This document shows, piece after piece, positions 30,089 to 40,181 of a DNA stretch of 64,000 bases (position 1 is its first letter; each line of letters opens with the position of its first letter). A model generated the notes under the pieces. It was not told the origin of the DNA, ran no database searches, and was given only the letters and a program-made list of their open reading frames with translations. A program made the translations under genes and the position numbers. Source of the stretch: Pseudomonas sp. R84 (GTDB lineage: Bacteria; Pseudomonadota; Gammaproteobacteria; Pseudomonadales; Pseudomonadaceae); NCBI RefSeq assembly GCF_009834515.1, contig NZ_CP019426.1, positions 1,911,501-1,975,500 of the forward strand, given 5' to 3'.

Positions 30089-30673
30089 TCAGCCGCGGGC
30101 TTCCTTGAACAGCACGGCGATGCCCGGGTGATAGTTGCCCGCTTCGCTGCGCAATTTGCGGTAGGCGTAGGGGAAATACCAGGCGACGGCACAGGTGTGT
30201 TCCTTTTGCAGATCGTCGACCATGTCCTGCAGCTCTTCGGGGCTGGCGCTGTGCTGGGCTTTTTGCGGCGCGACAAACAGGCAGCCGAGCTTGAGGTCGC
30301 TGGCATAGCTGATGCGTTTGGCATCGTTGGAGATGTCCAGCAGAGCTTGGGTCAGATTCAGGTTGGTAACCTTTGGCCAGCGTTGCGTGGCCTGAATGAA
30401 AGCGCGGTCCTCAGCACCGGCGAGAAACATATCGGCGCGGGCATTGCGCTCGCCTTCTTCGTTCTGTTTGCGCGTGGCAGTGTCGTTCAAAGTGACCAGC
30501 TCGGCCATCCACGCCGCCGCCGAGAGCAATCCGAGATTGGCTTTCTCGTCATGCCAGTAAGGCGTGTCGCTGTCGCCGCGCACGGCGTTGTAACGGTCGA
30601 TACAGTCAAACCAGCGTTCAAGCACCGGGCGCAGGAATTCCAGGCGCGGGTTGCTGATGATCATGCCTTGCAT
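30089..30673 (-). CDS. conserved hypothetical protein
   Basis: A 194-residue soluble protein without signal or membrane segments. I recognise no domain. It has a Trp/Asp-rich N-terminal part (ERWFDCIDRYNAVRGDSDTP), then WHDEKANLGLLSAAAWMAEL, and a C-terminal part with AVAWYFPYAYRKLRSEAGNY. The start is uncertain: ATG codons occur at residues 1, 2, 4 and 7 of the longest frame; I chose the one at 30673 since AAGGA lies 8 bases before it. The gene runs in the same direction as the sugar dehydrogenase but is separated by 66 bp. Confidence 0.7.
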   Translation of the reverse strand: MQGMIISNPRLEFLRPVLERWFDCIDRYNAVRGDSDTPYWHDEKANLGLLSAAAWMAELVTLNDTATRKQNEEGERNARADMFLAGAEDRAFIQATQRWPKVTNLNLTQALLDISNDAKRISYASDLKLGCLFVAPQKAQHSASPEELQDMVDDLQKEHTCAVAWYFPYAYRKLRSEAGNYHPGIAVLFKEARG

Positions 30674-30852
30674 CGTCATCATCCTTTATTGTTGTAGTGG
30701 GCGTTTCGGAAAAAGCATGGCTCTTTGATATCACTTGTATCAGTGTGGCACAAGATTGGCGTCAGAGAATTGATCGACGGCAGTTATTCGCTCGATGGCC
30801 GCCTCTTTAATTGACGCTCCACCCCCAACCCTCTAACCTTCGCGGCTTGTTT

Positions 30853-31052
30853 CAGGTGCTCTGTGACCTGCGTCGACAGAGTGAAACAGGGAAGCCGGTG
30901 AGGGTTGTCTTCGCACGAAGAACCACCACGATCCCGGCGCTGCCCCCGCAACGGTAAATGAGTGAACACTGCGTCGAATGCCACTGCTCAAAGCGGGAAG
31001 GCGCGCAGTCAGGCCAACGCCGCTCATGAGCCCGGAGACCGGCCTGATCCAT
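30853..31052 (+). promoter_or_regulatory. cobalamin (adenosylcobalamin) riboswitch
   Basis: The leader of cobO holds the conserved segments of a B12 riboswitch in the right order: GTGAAACAGGGAAGCCGGTG at 30882-30901, then GCTGCCCCCGCAACGGTAA at 30940-30958 (containing the B12-box core), GCCACTG at 30979, GGGAAGG at 30993, and GAGCCCGGAGACCGGCC at 31028-31044. A following hairpin, GGCATC against GATGCC (31058-31078), leads into CTTTTT and may be the off-state terminator. High B12 would be expected to shut off the cob operon downstream. Confidence 0.95.
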
Positions 31053-31142
31053 CCAGCGGCATCACGGTGGGCGATGCCAGGCTTTTTGCCGTCTATTCTT
31101 GTGCCTGCCCGCCGTTATCCAGCCTCAACGGAGAGCTCCCCC

Positions 31143-31754
31143 ATGACTGATTCCCCCGAGCGCGACGAACGCCATCTGGCGCGTATGCAACGCAAAAAAG
31201 CCGTGATCGACGAACGCATCGCCAACTCGCCTGACGAGTGTGGCCTGGTGCTGGTGCTGACCGGCAACGGCAAAGGCAAAAGCAGCTCGGCGTTCGGCAT
31301 GCTCGCCCGCGCTATGGGCCACGGCATGCAGTGCGGTGTGGTGCAGTTCATCAAGGGCCGCAACAGCACCGGTGAAGAACTGTTTTTCCGCCGCTTCCCC
31401 GAGCAAGTTCGCTTCCATGTGATGGGCGAAGGCTTCACTTGGGAAACCCAGGATCGTCAGCGCGACATCGCCGCTGCCGAAGCCGCGTGGGCAGTCTCGC
31501 GCGAACTGCTGCGTGATCCGTCGATCGGTCTGGTGGTGCTCGATGAATTGAACATCGCCCTCAAACACGGCTACCTCGATCTCGATCAGGTACTCAGCGA
31601 TCTGCAGGCGCGTCCGCCGATGCAGCACGTGATCGTCACCGGTCGCGCGGCCAAGCCGGAAATGATCGAAATGGGCGACACGGTCACCGAAATGGGCATG
31701 CTCAAACACGCCTTTCAGGCCGGCATCAAAGCGCAGAAAGGCGTCGAACTTTGA
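31143..31754 (+). CDS. cobO: cob(I)yrinic acid a,c-diamide adenosyltransferase
   Basis: A 203-residue enzyme of the CobA/CobO type that transfers the adenosyl group of ATP to reduced corrinoid. The P-loop is VLTGNGKGKSSSAFGM; then RAMGHGMQCGVVQFIKG, FHVMGEGFTWETQDRQRD, LVVLDELNIALKHGYLD and HVIVTGRAAKPEMIEMGDTV, all standard for the family. The ATG at 31143 follows GGAGAG. It is the first gene under the cobalamin riboswitch and overlaps cobB. Confidence 0.96.
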   Translation: MTDSPERDERHLARMQRKKAVIDERIANSPDECGLVLVLTGNGKGKSSSAFGMLARAMGHGMQCGVVQFIKGRNSTGEELFFRRFPEQVRFHVMGEGFTWETQDRQRDIAAAEAAWAVSRELLRDPSIGLVVLDELNIALKHGYLDLDQVLSDLQARPPMQHVIVTGRAAKPEMIEMGDTVTEMGMLKHAFQAGIKAQKGVEL

Positions 31755-33100
31755 ATCAACCACGTCACTGCCCGGCGGTGCTCATCGCCGCGCCGGCTTC
31801 CGGTCAGGGCAAGACCACCGTCACCGCCGCGCTCGCCCGTTTGCATCGCAATCAGGGGCGCAAAGTGCGCGTGTTCAAATGCGGCCCGGACTTTCTCGAC
31901 CCGATGATCCTCGAACGCGCCAGCGGTGCGCCGGTGTATCAACTGGACATGTGGATGGTCGGTGAGCAGGAAAGTCGTCGCCTGTTGTGGGACGCCGCTG
32001 CCGAGGCGGATCTGATTCTGATCGAAGGCGTGATGGGCCTGTTTGACGGCACGCCGTCCAGCGCCGATCTGGCGCGGCACTTCGGTGTGCCGGTGCTTGG
32101 CGTGATTGATGGGACGGCGATGGCGCAGACTTTTGGTGCGTTGGCGCTGGGCCTGGCGAAGTATCAGCCGGATTTGCCATTTGCCGGCGTGCTGGCCAAT
32201 CGTGTTGGCACTTTGCGCCATGCGCAATTGCTCGAAGGCAGCCTGACTGAAGGTTTGCGCTGGTACGGTGCGTTGTCGCGTGAGACTGGCATCGAATTGC
32301 CGAGTCGTCACCTCGGCCTCGTGCAGGCTAGCGAATTGAATGACCTCGATGTGCGTCTCGACGCCGCTGCCGATGCATTGGCCAGCAGTTGCGAGGTAGC
32401 GCTGCCACCGGCGGTTGAGTTCGCCGCGCCTGACGTGATAGCTGTCGAGCCGCTGCTGAAGGATGTGCGCATTGCCGTTGCGCGTGATGAGGCGTTTGCC
32501 TTCACTTATGGCGCGAGTCTGGATCTGCTGCGTGCGATGGGCGCTGAGTTGAGTTTCTTCTCGCCGATCCGCGATACGCACTTGCCTGAGGCGGATAGCT
32601 TGTATCTGCCCGGCGGTTATCCGGAATTGCACCATGTTGCATTGTCGCAGAACACCGCGATGCTTGAGGCGATTCGTGCGCATCATGCGGCGGGGAAACC
32701 GTTGCTCGCTGAATGTGGCGGCATGTTGTATTTGCTCGCCTCTTTGACGGACGTTGAAGGCACTCGTACCGAACTGGTCGGACTGCTTGAGGGCGATGCG
32801 GTGATGCAGAAGCGTCTGGCGGCGTTGGCGTTGCAAGCGGTGGATCTGCCGGAAGGTTCGCTGCGCGGTCACACCTATCATCACTCCCTGACCACCACCG
32901 AACTGACGCCGATTGCCCGTGGCTTGAGCCCGAATGGTGGGCGTGGCGCCGAGGCGGTTTATCGGGAAGGGCGGATGACGGCCTCTTATGTGCACTTCTA
33001 TTTTCCCTCGAATCCGAATGCGATTGCCGCATTGTTTGCGCCAGACCGTGAGGCCGCCTTCGCGAGCAAGCTCGCTCCCACAGGGGATTGCGTTTCTTGA
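31751..33100 (+). CDS. cobB: cobyrinate a,c-diamide synthase
   Basis: A 449-residue glutamine amidotransferase that amidates the a and c side chains of (hydrogeno)byrinic acid. The ATPase half has SGQGKTTVTAALARL and VFKCGPDFLDPMIL; the amidotransferase half has the nucleophile in LLAECGGMLYLLASL and GHTYHHS. The start is a TTG at 31751 that overlaps the cobO stop and has AAAGG 8 bases upstream. The last 13 residues (FASKLAPTGDCVS) are encoded by a REP repeat, not by family sequence, so the gene ends inside a repeat. Confidence 0.94.
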   Translation: MNQPRHCPAVLIAAPASGQGKTTVTAALARLHRNQGRKVRVFKCGPDFLDPMILERASGAPVYQLDMWMVGEQESRRLLWDAAAEADLILIEGVMGLFDGTPSSADLARHFGVPVLGVIDGTAMAQTFGALALGLAKYQPDLPFAGVLANRVGTLRHAQLLEGSLTEGLRWYGALSRETGIELPSRHLGLVQASELNDLDVRLDAAADALASSCEVALPPAVEFAAPDVIAVEPLLKDVRIAVARDEAFAFTYGASLDLLRAMGAELSFFSPIRDTHLPEADSLYLPGGYPELHHVALSQNTAMLEAIRAHHAAGKPLLAECGGMLYLLASLTDVEGTRTELVGLLEGDAVMQKRLAALALQAVDLPEGSLRGHTYHHSLTTTELTPIARGLSPNGGRGAEAVYREGRMTASYVHFYFPSNPNAIAALFAPDREAAFASKLAPTGDCVS

Positions 33101-33145
33101 GCAAGCACCCCGTCCAATGTGGGAGCGAGCTTGCTCGCGAAGAGG
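33055..33145. repeat. REPIN overlapping the cobB 3' end and bluB leader
   Basis: Left unit CGCGAGCAAGCTCGCTCCCA (33061-33080) and right unit TGGGAGCGAGCTTGCTCGCG (33120-33139) are exact inverted copies. The left unit is translated as the CobB tail and the right unit runs into GAAGAGG, the apparent ribosome site of bluB. Confidence 0.85.
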
Positions 33146-33147
33146 CC

Positions 33148-33798
33148 ATGACCGACAACACATTTTCCGAAGCCGAGCGCGAAGCGGTTTATAGAGCCAT
33201 CGCCGAGCGCCGCGACATGCGCCATTTCACCGGCGGCAGCGTCGAGCCGGAGCTGTTGCGCCGACTTTTGGAAGCCGCCCACCAGGCCCCAAGCGTCGGC
33301 CTGATGCAGCCTTGGCGCTTCATTCGCATCAGCGACCGAACTTTACGCGGGCAGATCCAGAACCTCGTCGAAGAAGAACGCATCCGCACCGCCGAAGCCC
33401 TCGGCGAGCGCAGCGACGAGTTCATGAAACTCAAGGTCGAGGGTATCCATGAGTGCGCCGAAGTGCTGGTCGCCGCGTTGATGGACGATCGCGAAAAGCA
33501 CATTTTCGGTCGTCGCACGCTGCCGGAAATGGACATGGCCTCGCTGTCCTGCGCGATCCAGAATCTGTGGCTGGCCTCGCGCGCCGAAGGCCTGGGCATG
33601 GGCTGGGTTTCACTATTCGAGCCACAGGCACTCGCTGACCTGTTGAAGTTGCCCGAAGGCGCCAAGCCTCTCGCTGTTTTATGTCTGGGCCCGGTCAAGG
33701 AATTCTATCCGGCGCCGATGCTGGTACTCGAAGGGTGGGCGCAGGCGCGTCCGCTCAATGAGTTGCTGTACGAAAATTATTGGGGAGTGAGTCAATGA
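33148..33798 (+). CDS. bluB: 5,6-dimethylbenzimidazole synthase
   Basis: A 216-residue flavoprotein of the nitroreductase fold that breaks down reduced FMN to form the lower ligand of B12. Seen: [40 protein letters not shown] (FMN-binding), and [19 protein letters not shown]. The ATG at 33148 is preceded by AAGAGG, which lies at the end of a REP unit. Having BluB means the cell can make DMB itself from oxygen and flavin, consistent with aerobic B12 synthesis. Confidence 0.93.
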   Translation: MTDNTFSEAEREAVYRAIAERRDMRHFTGGSVEPELLRRLLEAAHQAPSVGLMQPWRFIRISDRTLRGQIQNLVEEERIRTAEALGERSDEFMKLKVEGIHECAEVLVAALMDDREKHIFGRRTLPEMDMASLSCAIQNLWLASRAEGLGMGWVSLFEPQALADLLKLPEGAKPLAVLCLGPVKEFYPAPMLVLEGWAQARPLNELLYENYWGVSQ

Positions 33799-34703
33799 GT
33801 GTGGCGTTGTTGAGTGTCGCCGCGGTGGCGCTGGATGCGCTGCTCGGTGAACCGAAACGCTGGCATCCGCTGGTGGCTTTCGGCAATTTTGCCGGGCGCA
33901 TCGAGCAACGTTTCAACGCCGGTGGCCGGGGCTGGCGCAGCCACGGCGTCACCGCGTGGGTGATCGCGGTGCTGCCGCTGACCTTGCTCGCCACCGCATT
34001 TTCCTGGGCACCGTACGTGGGCTGGGTCGTCGAGATTCTTGCATTGTATTGCGCCCTCGGCATGCGCAGCCTCGGCGAGCATGTGGCGCCGGTGGCCGCT
34101 GCTTTGCGCGCAGATGATCTGGAAGAGGCGCGCAAGCGTGTCGGCTATCTGGTCAGCCGCCAGACCGATGAGCTCGATAGCACTGCCGTCGCTCGGGCTG
34201 CCACTGAGTCGGTGCTGGAAAACGGCAGCGATGCGGTGTTTGCCGCGTTGTTCTGGTTTGTCGTGGCCGGTGCGCCGGGCGTGGTCCTCTATCGCTTGAG
34301 CAACACGCTCGATGCGATGTGGGGCTATCGCAACGAACGCTTCGAACGTTTCGGCTGGGCGGCGGCGAAAATCGACGACGTGTTGAACTACATTCCTGCG
34401 CGTCTGGTGGCATTGACCTACGCACTGTTGGGCAAAACCCGACTTGCACTGAAGTGCTGGCGCACCCAGGCGCCGAAGTGGGACAGCCCCAACGCTGGCC
34501 CGGTGATGGCGGCTGGCGCCGGTGCGCTGGGCGTGGAATTAGGTGGGCCGGCGATTTACCACGGCGAACTTCACGACCGTCCGCAACTGGGTGAAGGCGT
34601 TCCCGCCGATGCAGATTCCATTGACCGTGGCTGGCAATTGGTCCAGCGCGGCGTATGGTTATGGCTGCTGATTCTCTGCGTGGGGGCTGAATTCTATGCT
34701 TGA
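33795..34703 (+). CDS. cobD: adenosylcobinamide-phosphate synthase
   Basis: A 302-residue integral membrane protein (CbiB in Salmonella) that attaches the aminopropanol arm to adenosylcobyric acid. Family signatures: [20 protein letters not shown] at the start, [22 protein letters not shown], the helix [20 protein letters not shown] and [20 protein letters not shown]. It starts with an ATGA overlap on bluB and its stop overlaps cobC by 8 bases. Confidence 0.94.
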   Translation: MSVALLSVAAVALDALLGEPKRWHPLVAFGNFAGRIEQRFNAGGRGWRSHGVTAWVIAVLPLTLLATAFSWAPYVGWVVEILALYCALGMRSLGEHVAPVAAALRADDLEEARKRVGYLVSRQTDELDSTAVARAATESVLENGSDAVFAALFWFVVAGAPGVVLYRLSNTLDAMWGYRNERFERFGWAAAKIDDVLNYIPARLVALTYALLGKTRLALKCWRTQAPKWDSPNAGPVMAAGAGALGVELGGPAIYHGELHDRPQLGEGVPADADSIDRGWQLVQRGVWLWLLILCVGAEFYA

Positions 34704-35688
34704 GCACGGTGGCCGGCTGCGCAAGGCTGCACACGATTACGGCATTGCCGAGGCGGACTGGCTCGACCTGTCCAGCGGCCTCGCGCCATGGCCATTTCCG
34801 ATCCCGGAAATCCCGCTGCGCGCCTGGGCGCGCCTGCCGGAAACCGACGACGGCCTGGAGCAAGCTGCGTGCGATTACTACGGTGCCGCGCAAGTGCTGC
34901 CGGTGGCCGGTTCGCAGATGGCCATTCAGTTGCTGCCGCGTTTGCGTCGGGCCGGCAAGGTCGGTGTGTTGTCGCCGTGTTATGCCGAACACGCCGAAGC
35001 TTGGCGGCGCAGCGGTTACATCGTGCGCGAAGTGCTGGAGCAGGAAGTCGAATTCTTTCTCGACAGCCTCGACGTGCTGGTGGTGGTCAACCCGAACAAC
35101 CCGACCGGCCTGAGCCTGACCCCGGCGCGATTGCTCGACTGGCATGCGCGGCTCGCCCGGCGCGGTGGCTGGCTGGTGGTCGATGAAGCTTTCATGGATA
35201 ACACGCCACAACTGAGTCTGGCGCCGCATGCCCATCAAGTCGGGCTGATCGTGTTGCGTTCGTTCGGCAAGTTTTTCGGTCTGGCCGGGGTGCGTCTGGG
35301 CTTTGTCCTGGCCGAGCGCAAGTTGCTCAAGCTGCTCGCCGAACAGGTCGGGCCTTGGGCGGTGAGTGGGCCGACGCGGGTGCTCGGGCAAGCGTGTCTG
35401 CAAGACACTGAAGGGCACACACGCCAACGGATTCGCAGTGATGAGGCCAGTGAGCGGCTGGCGGCGCTGCTTGAACGCTACGGCTTCAAGCCGCAGGGCG
35501 GCTGCGCGCTGTTCCAGTGGCTGATCACCGAGCATGCCGAAGCGATGCACGGGTTCATGGCCCGTCGCGGCATTCTCCTGCGCATCTTCACTCACAACAG
35601 CAGTTTGCGTTTTGGCCTGCCCGCCGACGCGGCTGAAGAGGCGCGTCTCGAACACGCTTTAAGCGCTTTTGCCAAGGATCACGCATGA
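34696..35688 (+). CDS. cobC: threonine-phosphate decarboxylase (PLP enzyme)
   Basis: A 330-residue aminotransferase-fold enzyme that makes (R)-1-aminopropanol O-2-phosphate for the B12 arm. The name cobC follows the P. denitrificans scheme (CobD in Salmonella). Seen: [36 protein letters not shown], and the PLP lysine in [17 protein letters not shown]. Overlaps both neighbours, so translation is coupled across cobD-cobC-cobQ. Confidence 0.92.
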   Translation: MLEHGGRLRKAAHDYGIAEADWLDLSSGLAPWPFPIPEIPLRAWARLPETDDGLEQAACDYYGAAQVLPVAGSQMAIQLLPRLRRAGKVGVLSPCYAEHAEAWRRSGYIVREVLEQEVEFFLDSLDVLVVVNPNNPTGLSLTPARLLDWHARLARRGGWLVVDEAFMDNTPQLSLAPHAHQVGLIVLRSFGKFFGLAGVRLGFVLAERKLLKLLAEQVGPWAVSGPTRVLGQACLQDTEGHTRQRIRSDEASERLAALLERYGFKPQGGCALFQWLITEHAEAMHGFMARRGILLRIFTHNSSLRFGLPADAAEEARLEHALSAFAKDHA

Positions 35689-37136
35689 CCACCCTGATGG
35701 TGCAGGGCACCACCTCCGATGCCGGTAAAAGCACACTGGTGACGGCGCTGTGCCGCTGGGCGACGCGTCAAGGCGTGGCGGTCGTACCGTTCAAGCCACA
35801 GAACATGGCGCTCAACAGCGCCGTGACCGCCGATGGCGGTGAGATCGGCCGCGCGCAAGCGGTGCAGGCGCAAGCAGCGTTTCTTGAACCGCACACCGAC
35901 ATGAATCCGGTGCTGCTCAAGCCCAACAGCGATATCGGCGCGCAAGTGATCATTCATGGCCGCGCGGTAACGTCGATGAATGCCGTGGCGTATCACGACT
36001 ACAAAGCCATCGCGATGAAAGCGGTGCTCGCGTCCCACGAACGGCTCAGCGCGGCGTATCCGTTGGTGATGGTCGAAGGCGCGGGTTCGCCGGCGGAGAT
36101 CAATCTGCGCGCGGGCGACATCGCCAACATGGGGTTTGCCGAAGCGGTGGATTGCCCGGTTTTGCTGATTGCCGACATCAATCGTGGCGGGGTTTTCGCG
36201 CATCTGGTCGGCACCCTGGAGTTGCTCTCGCCGAGCGAACAGGCGCGGGTGAAGGGCTTCATCATCAACCGTTTTCGCGGTGACATCGCCTTGCTGCAAC
36301 CGGGCCTCGACTGGCTGGAACAGCGCACCGGCAAACCGGTGGTGGGCGTGTTGCCATATGTGATGGATCTGCACCTTGAGGCCGAGGACGGCATCGATCA
36401 GCGCCAGACCGACAAGGCCGAACAAGTGCTGAAAGTGGTGGTGCCGGTGCTGCCACGCATCAGCAACCACACCGATTTCGATCCGCTGCGTTTGCATCCG
36501 CAGGTCGATCTGCAATTTGTCGGGCCGGGGCAGGCGATTCCTGCTGCTGACCTGATCATTCTGCCGGGCTCGAAAAGCGTGCGCAGCGATCTGGCTTATC
36601 TGCGTGCCAATGGCTGGGATGCGGCGATTTCTCGGCACTTGCGTTACGGCGGCAAAGTGCTGGGGATCTGCGGCGGTCTGCAGATGCTCGGTGAGCAGGT
36701 GCATGACCCGCTCGGTCTTGAAGGTGCGCCGGGCACGAGTGCCGGTTTGGGCTTGCTGGCGTTCGAAACCACACTTGAAGCCGAGAAGCAGTTGCGCAAT
36801 GTGCGTGGACGGCTGGCGCTGGAAGATGCCGACGTCAGCGGCTATGAAATTCATGCCGGCGTGACCAGCGGACCGGCACTGGAAAACGCTGCGGTGTATC
36901 TGGATGACGGTCGTTGCGATGGTGCACAGAGTGTTGATGGGCAGGTATTTGGCACCTATCTGCATGGCCTGTTTGAATCGCCGGCGGCGAGTGCGGCGTT
37001 GTTGCGCTGGGCCGGGTTGAGCGATGTCCAGGAGGTGGATTACCACGGCTTGCGCGAGCGTGATATCGAGCGTTTGGCGGATCTGGTGGAGAAGCATCTG
37101 GATACTGATCTGTTGCGTCGGCTCTGTGGGATTTGA
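35685..37136 (+). CDS. cobQ: cobyric acid synthase
   Basis: A 483-residue glutamine-dependent amidotransferase that amidates the b, d, e and g side chains. The ATPase half has [18 protein letters not shown] and [15 protein letters not shown]; the amidotransferase half has [17 protein letters not shown] with the catalytic Cys, [11 protein letters not shown], and TYLHGLFE with the catalytic His. ATGA overlap with cobC. It is followed by a REPIN before cobU. Confidence 0.95.
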   Translation: MTTLMVQGTTSDAGKSTLVTALCRWATRQGVAVVPFKPQNMALNSAVTADGGEIGRAQAVQAQAAFLEPHTDMNPVLLKPNSDIGAQVIIHGRAVTSMNAVAYHDYKAIAMKAVLASHERLSAAYPLVMVEGAGSPAEINLRAGDIANMGFAEAVDCPVLLIADINRGGVFAHLVGTLELLSPSEQARVKGFIINRFRGDIALLQPGLDWLEQRTGKPVVGVLPYVMDLHLEAEDGIDQRQTDKAEQVLKVVVPVLPRISNHTDFDPLRLHPQVDLQFVGPGQAIPAADLIILPGSKSVRSDLAYLRANGWDAAISRHLRYGGKVLGICGGLQMLGEQVHDPLGLEGAPGTSAGLGLLAFETTLEAEKQLRNVRGRLALEDADVSGYEIHAGVTSGPALENAAVYLDDGRCDGAQSVDGQVFGTYLHGLFESPAASAALLRWAGLSDVQEVDYHGLRERDIERLADLVEKHLDTDLLRRLCGI

Positions 37137-37149
37137 GTTGCCTGTGCTG

Positions 37150-37254
37150 GCCTCTTCGCGAGCAGGCTCGCTCCCACAGTGAATGCGGTTAGCCATACAT
37201 TTTGAGTACAACTCATAACCCTGTGGGAGCGAGCCTGCTCGCGAAAGCGGCGGT
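37150..37254. repeat. REPIN between cobQ and cobU, GTGGGAGCGAGCCTGCTCGC type
   Basis: Left unit TTCGCGAGCAGGCTCGCTCC and right unit GGAGCGAGCCTGCTCGCGAA are perfect inverted copies separated by about 45 bases. It sits in the middle of the cob cluster and could give an RNA hairpin that changes the level of the distal genes. Confidence 0.85.
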
Positions 37255-37284
37255 TGTCTCACTTGAATTTTCCTGGATGAACCC

Positions 37285-37806
37285 ATGCTCCAACTGATCC
37301 TCGGCGGCGCCCGCTCCGGCAAAAGTCGCCTGGCAGAAAAACTCGCCAGCGATAGCCATCTGGCGGTCACCTATATCGCCACCAGCCAACCCCTCGATGG
37401 CGAGATGAGCGATCGCGTCGCCCATCACCGCGCCCGCCGTCCCGTCGAATGGGCACTCATTGAAGAACCCTTGGAACTGGCCCGCGTCCTGCGCGAAAGC
37501 GCCAGCGCCGAGCGTTGCCTGTTAGTCGATTGCCTGACCCTGTGGCTGACCAATCTGCTGATGCTCGATGACGCCGAACGCCTCGCTGCCGAGCGCGAAG
37601 CCCTGCTCGAATGCTTGGCCTCGCTGCCGGGAGAAATCATTTTTGTCAGCAACGAGACCGGAATGGGTGTCGTGCCGCTGGGCGAATTGACTCGCCGCTA
37701 CGTCGATGAAGCCGGTTGGCTGCATCAAGCTCTGGCCGAGCGTTGTCAGCGTGTTGTCCTGACCGTCGCCGGCCTGCCCCTGACTCTGAAAGGACCTGCG
37801 TTATGA
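37285..37806 (+). CDS. cobU: adenosylcobinamide kinase / adenosylcobinamide-phosphate guanylyltransferase
   Basis: A 173-residue bifunctional enzyme (CobP in the P. denitrificans naming). It phosphorylates adenosylcobinamide and then adds GMP to activate it. The P-loop is [16 protein letters not shown], with [20 protein letters not shown] and the conserved [14 protein letters not shown] and [17 protein letters not shown]. Its stop overlaps the cobT start. The ribosome site before the ATG is weak. Confidence 0.95.
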   Translation: MLQLILGGARSGKSRLAEKLASDSHLAVTYIATSQPLDGEMSDRVAHHRARRPVEWALIEEPLELARVLRESASAERCLLVDCLTLWLTNLLMLDDAERLAAEREALLECLASLPGEIIFVSNETGMGVVPLGELTRRYVDEAGWLHQALAERCQRVVLTVAGLPLTLKGPAL

Positions 37807-38858
37807 CTCAAACCTGGTGGCTGAACCCGTGCAAACCGGTCGATCTCAACGTCGTTGCACAAGCGACGGCACGGCAGCAGCAATTGACCAAACCGGCCGG
37901 TTCGCTCGGTCGACTGGAATCGGTCGCGGTGCAACTGGCCGGTCTGCAAGGCCAGATCAAACCGACGCTGGCGCAAGTGTGGATCGCGATTTTTGCCGGT
38001 GATCACGGCGTGGTGGCTGAAGGGGTTTCGGCGTTCCCGCAGGAAGTCACCGGGCAGATGCTGCTCAACTTCGTCAGCGGTGGCGCGGCGATCAGCGTGC
38101 TGGCACGTCAGCTCGGTGCGCAGCTGGAAGTGGTCGATCTGGGCACGGTGAATCCCGCGCTGAACCTGCCGGGTGTGCGCCACTTGAACATCGGCGCGGG
38201 CACGGCGAACTTCGTGCAGGGCGCGGCGATGACTCAGGCCCAGGGCGAACTGGCGTTGCAGGCCGGTCGCGACAGTCTGTTGCGGGCGAAAGCGGCGGGC
38301 GCGCAGTTGTTCATCGGTGGCGAAATGGGCATAGGCAACACCACGGCCGCGAGTGCCTTGGCCTGCGCCTTGCTCGATTGCCCGGTGGTACACCTGACCG
38401 GTCCCGGTACCGGGTTGAATGCCGAAGGCGTCAGCCATAAAGCGCAAGTGATCGAGCGTGCATTGGCGTTGCATGCAGCGCAGCGTGGCGATGTGTTGCA
38501 GACGCTGTTCAACCTGGGTGGTTTTGAAATCGCCGCGCTGGTCGGTGCCTATCTGGCAGCGGCTCAAGAAGGCATTGCGGTGTTGGTCGACGGCTTTATC
38601 TGCACGGTCGCGGCGCTGGTTGCGGTGCGTTTGAATCCGGCCTGCCGCGAGTGGTTGCTGTTCGGCCATCGCGGTGCCGAGCCGGGCCATCGTCATGTGC
38701 TGGAAACCCTGCAGGCCGAGCCGTTGCTGGAGCTCGGTTTGCGTCTGGGCGAGGGCAGTGGCGCAGCGCTGGCGGTGCCATTGCTGCGTCTGGCCTGTGA
38801 TCTGCACGGGCAGATGGCGACCTTCGCCGAAGCAGCGGTAGCGGATCGTCCGGCATGA
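37803..38858 (+). CDS. cobT: nicotinate-nucleotide--dimethylbenzimidazole phosphoribosyltransferase
   Basis: A 351-residue enzyme that makes alpha-ribazole phosphate from nicotinate mononucleotide and DMB, the product of BluB. Seen: [51 protein letters not shown] and [19 protein letters not shown]. In P. aeruginosa the gene is cobU; the name cobT here follows Salmonella. ATG overlap with cobU at one end and ATGA overlap with the next gene at the other. Confidence 0.95.
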   Translation: MTQTWWLNPCKPVDLNVVAQATARQQQLTKPAGSLGRLESVAVQLAGLQGQIKPTLAQVWIAIFAGDHGVVAEGVSAFPQEVTGQMLLNFVSGGAAISVLARQLGAQLEVVDLGTVNPALNLPGVRHLNIGAGTANFVQGAAMTQAQGELALQAGRDSLLRAKAAGAQLFIGGEMGIGNTTAASALACALLDCPVVHLTGPGTGLNAEGVSHKAQVIERALALHAAQRGDVLQTLFNLGGFEIAALVGAYLAAAQEGIAVLVDGFICTVAALVAVRLNPACREWLLFGHRGAEPGHRHVLETLQAEPLLELGLRLGEGSGAALAVPLLRLACDLHGQMATFAEAAVADRPA

Positions 38859-39430
38859 CCCTGCAACTGGATCTGCTGCGCCACGGTGAGACTGAACTCG
38901 GCGGTGGTTTGCGCGGCAGCCTCGACGATGCACTGACCGAAAAGGGCTGGACGCAAATGCGTGCGGCCGTGGTCGAGGGCGGGCCGTGGGATCGGATCGT
39001 CAGTTCGCCGTTGCAACGTTGCGCGCGGTTTGCCGCAGAGCTAGGTGAGCAACTGAACCTGTCAGTGCATCTGGACAAGGATCTGCAGGAACTGCATTTC
39101 GGTGCGTGGGAAGGGCAGAGCGCGGCCGCGTTGATGGAGACCGATGCTGAAGCGCTGGGGTTGTTCTGGGCCGATCCGTATTCGTTTACGCCGCCGCAGG
39201 GTGAACCGGTCAGCGAGTTTTCTACTCGAGTGCTGGAGGCCGTTGCGCGCCTGCACAGTGCATACGCTGGCGAGCGGGTTTTGCTGATCAGTCATGGCGG
39301 CGTGATGCGTTTGTTGCTGGCGCAAGCGCGAGGGTTGCCGCGCGAACAACTGCTCAATGTCGAGGTTGCTCATGGCGCGTTGTTTGCGCTGACGGTCGAT
39401 GTTGACGGTTCACTCAAGGAAGGTTGCTGA
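38855..39430 (+). CDS. cobC: alpha-ribazole phosphatase (histidine phosphatase family)
   Basis: A 191-residue phosphoglycerate-mutase-like phosphatase. The catalytic motif is [19 protein letters not shown] near the start and the second histidine lies in [13 protein letters not shown]. In this cob context it should remove the phosphate from alpha-ribazole phosphate or adenosylcobalamin phosphate. The symbol cobC is the Salmonella name; it is not the threonine-phosphate decarboxylase also called cobC in this cluster. Confidence 0.88.
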   Translation: MTLQLDLLRHGETELGGGLRGSLDDALTEKGWTQMRAAVVEGGPWDRIVSSPLQRCARFAAELGEQLNLSVHLDKDLQELHFGAWEGQSAAALMETDAEALGLFWADPYSFTPPQGEPVSEFSTRVLEAVARLHSAYAGERVLLISHGGVMRLLLAQARGLPREQLLNVEVAHGALFALTVDVDGSLKEGC

Positions 39431-39431
39431 C

Positions 39432-40163
39432 ATGTTGCCGCTGTGGATCGCCCTGCAATTTCTCAGCAGCCTGCCGATTCGTTTGTCGGGGATGCCTGAG
39501 CCGGAGCAACTTGGGCGGTCGCTGCTGTTTTATCCGTTGGTGGGGCTGCTGTTCGGCGTGATCCTGTGGGCGCTGAATCTCGCCTTGAGCGGCGCGCCGT
39601 TGTTGCTGCATGCGGCATTGCTGTTGACGGTTTGGGTGCTGCTCAGCGGCGCACTGCACCTTGATGGTCTGGCTGACAGCGCCGATGCCTGGCTCGGCGG
39701 TTTTGGTGATCGCGAGCGTACGCTGACCATCATGAAGGACCCGCGCAGCGGGCCGATTGCGGTAGTGACGCTGGTGTTGGTGTTGCTGCTCAAGTTTGCC
39801 GCGCTGCTGGCGCTGATTGAGCAACAGCAAGGCGTTGCGTTGATCATTGTGCCGTTGCTCGGGCGGGCGGCATTGCTTGGGTTGTTTCTGACCACGCCGT
39901 ATGTGCGCGCGGGCGGGTTGGGGCAGGCGTTGGCGGATCATTTGCCGCGCAAGGCCGGGTGGTGGGTGCTGGGCGCAAGTGCGTTGGCCTGCGTGCTGAT
40001 TGCCGGGTTCAGTGGCGTTGTTGCGCTGGTGATTTCGGTCGGTGTGTTTGTCTGGTTGCGGCAGGTGATGATGCGGCGGTTGGGCGGGACGACGGGCGAT
40101 ACGGCGGGGGCGTTGCTGGAATTGCTGGAGATGGTGGTGCTGGTTGGAGTGGTTTTGGCCTGA
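39432..40163 (+). CDS. cobS: adenosylcobinamide-GDP ribazoletransferase (cobalamin synthase)
   Basis: A 243-residue integral membrane enzyme that joins adenosylcobinamide-GDP with alpha-ribazole, the last assembly step. The start LQFLSSLPIRLSGMPEPEQL and SLLFYPLVGLLFGVILW, the acidic LHLDGLADSADAWLGG and RTLTIMKDPRSGPIA are all family blocks. The ATG is one base after the previous stop with AAGG before it. Last gene of the block; a REPIN follows. Confidence 0.95.
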   Translation: MLPLWIALQFLSSLPIRLSGMPEPEQLGRSLLFYPLVGLLFGVILWALNLALSGAPLLLHAALLLTVWVLLSGALHLDGLADSADAWLGGFGDRERTLTIMKDPRSGPIAVVTLVLVLLLKFAALLALIEQQQGVALIIVPLLGRAALLGLFLTTPYVRAGGLGQALADHLPRKAGWWVLGASALACVLIAGFSGVVALVISVGVFVWLRQVMMRRLGGTTGDTAGALLELLEMVVLVGVVLA

Positions 40164-40181
40164 TGGATTTCTACTGGTCAT

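Noticed and set aside
30728..30742. TGATA and TATCA half-sites around a 5 base spacer before the cob riboswitch
   Set aside because: Too short and loose to call an operator; it may simply be part of a promoter.
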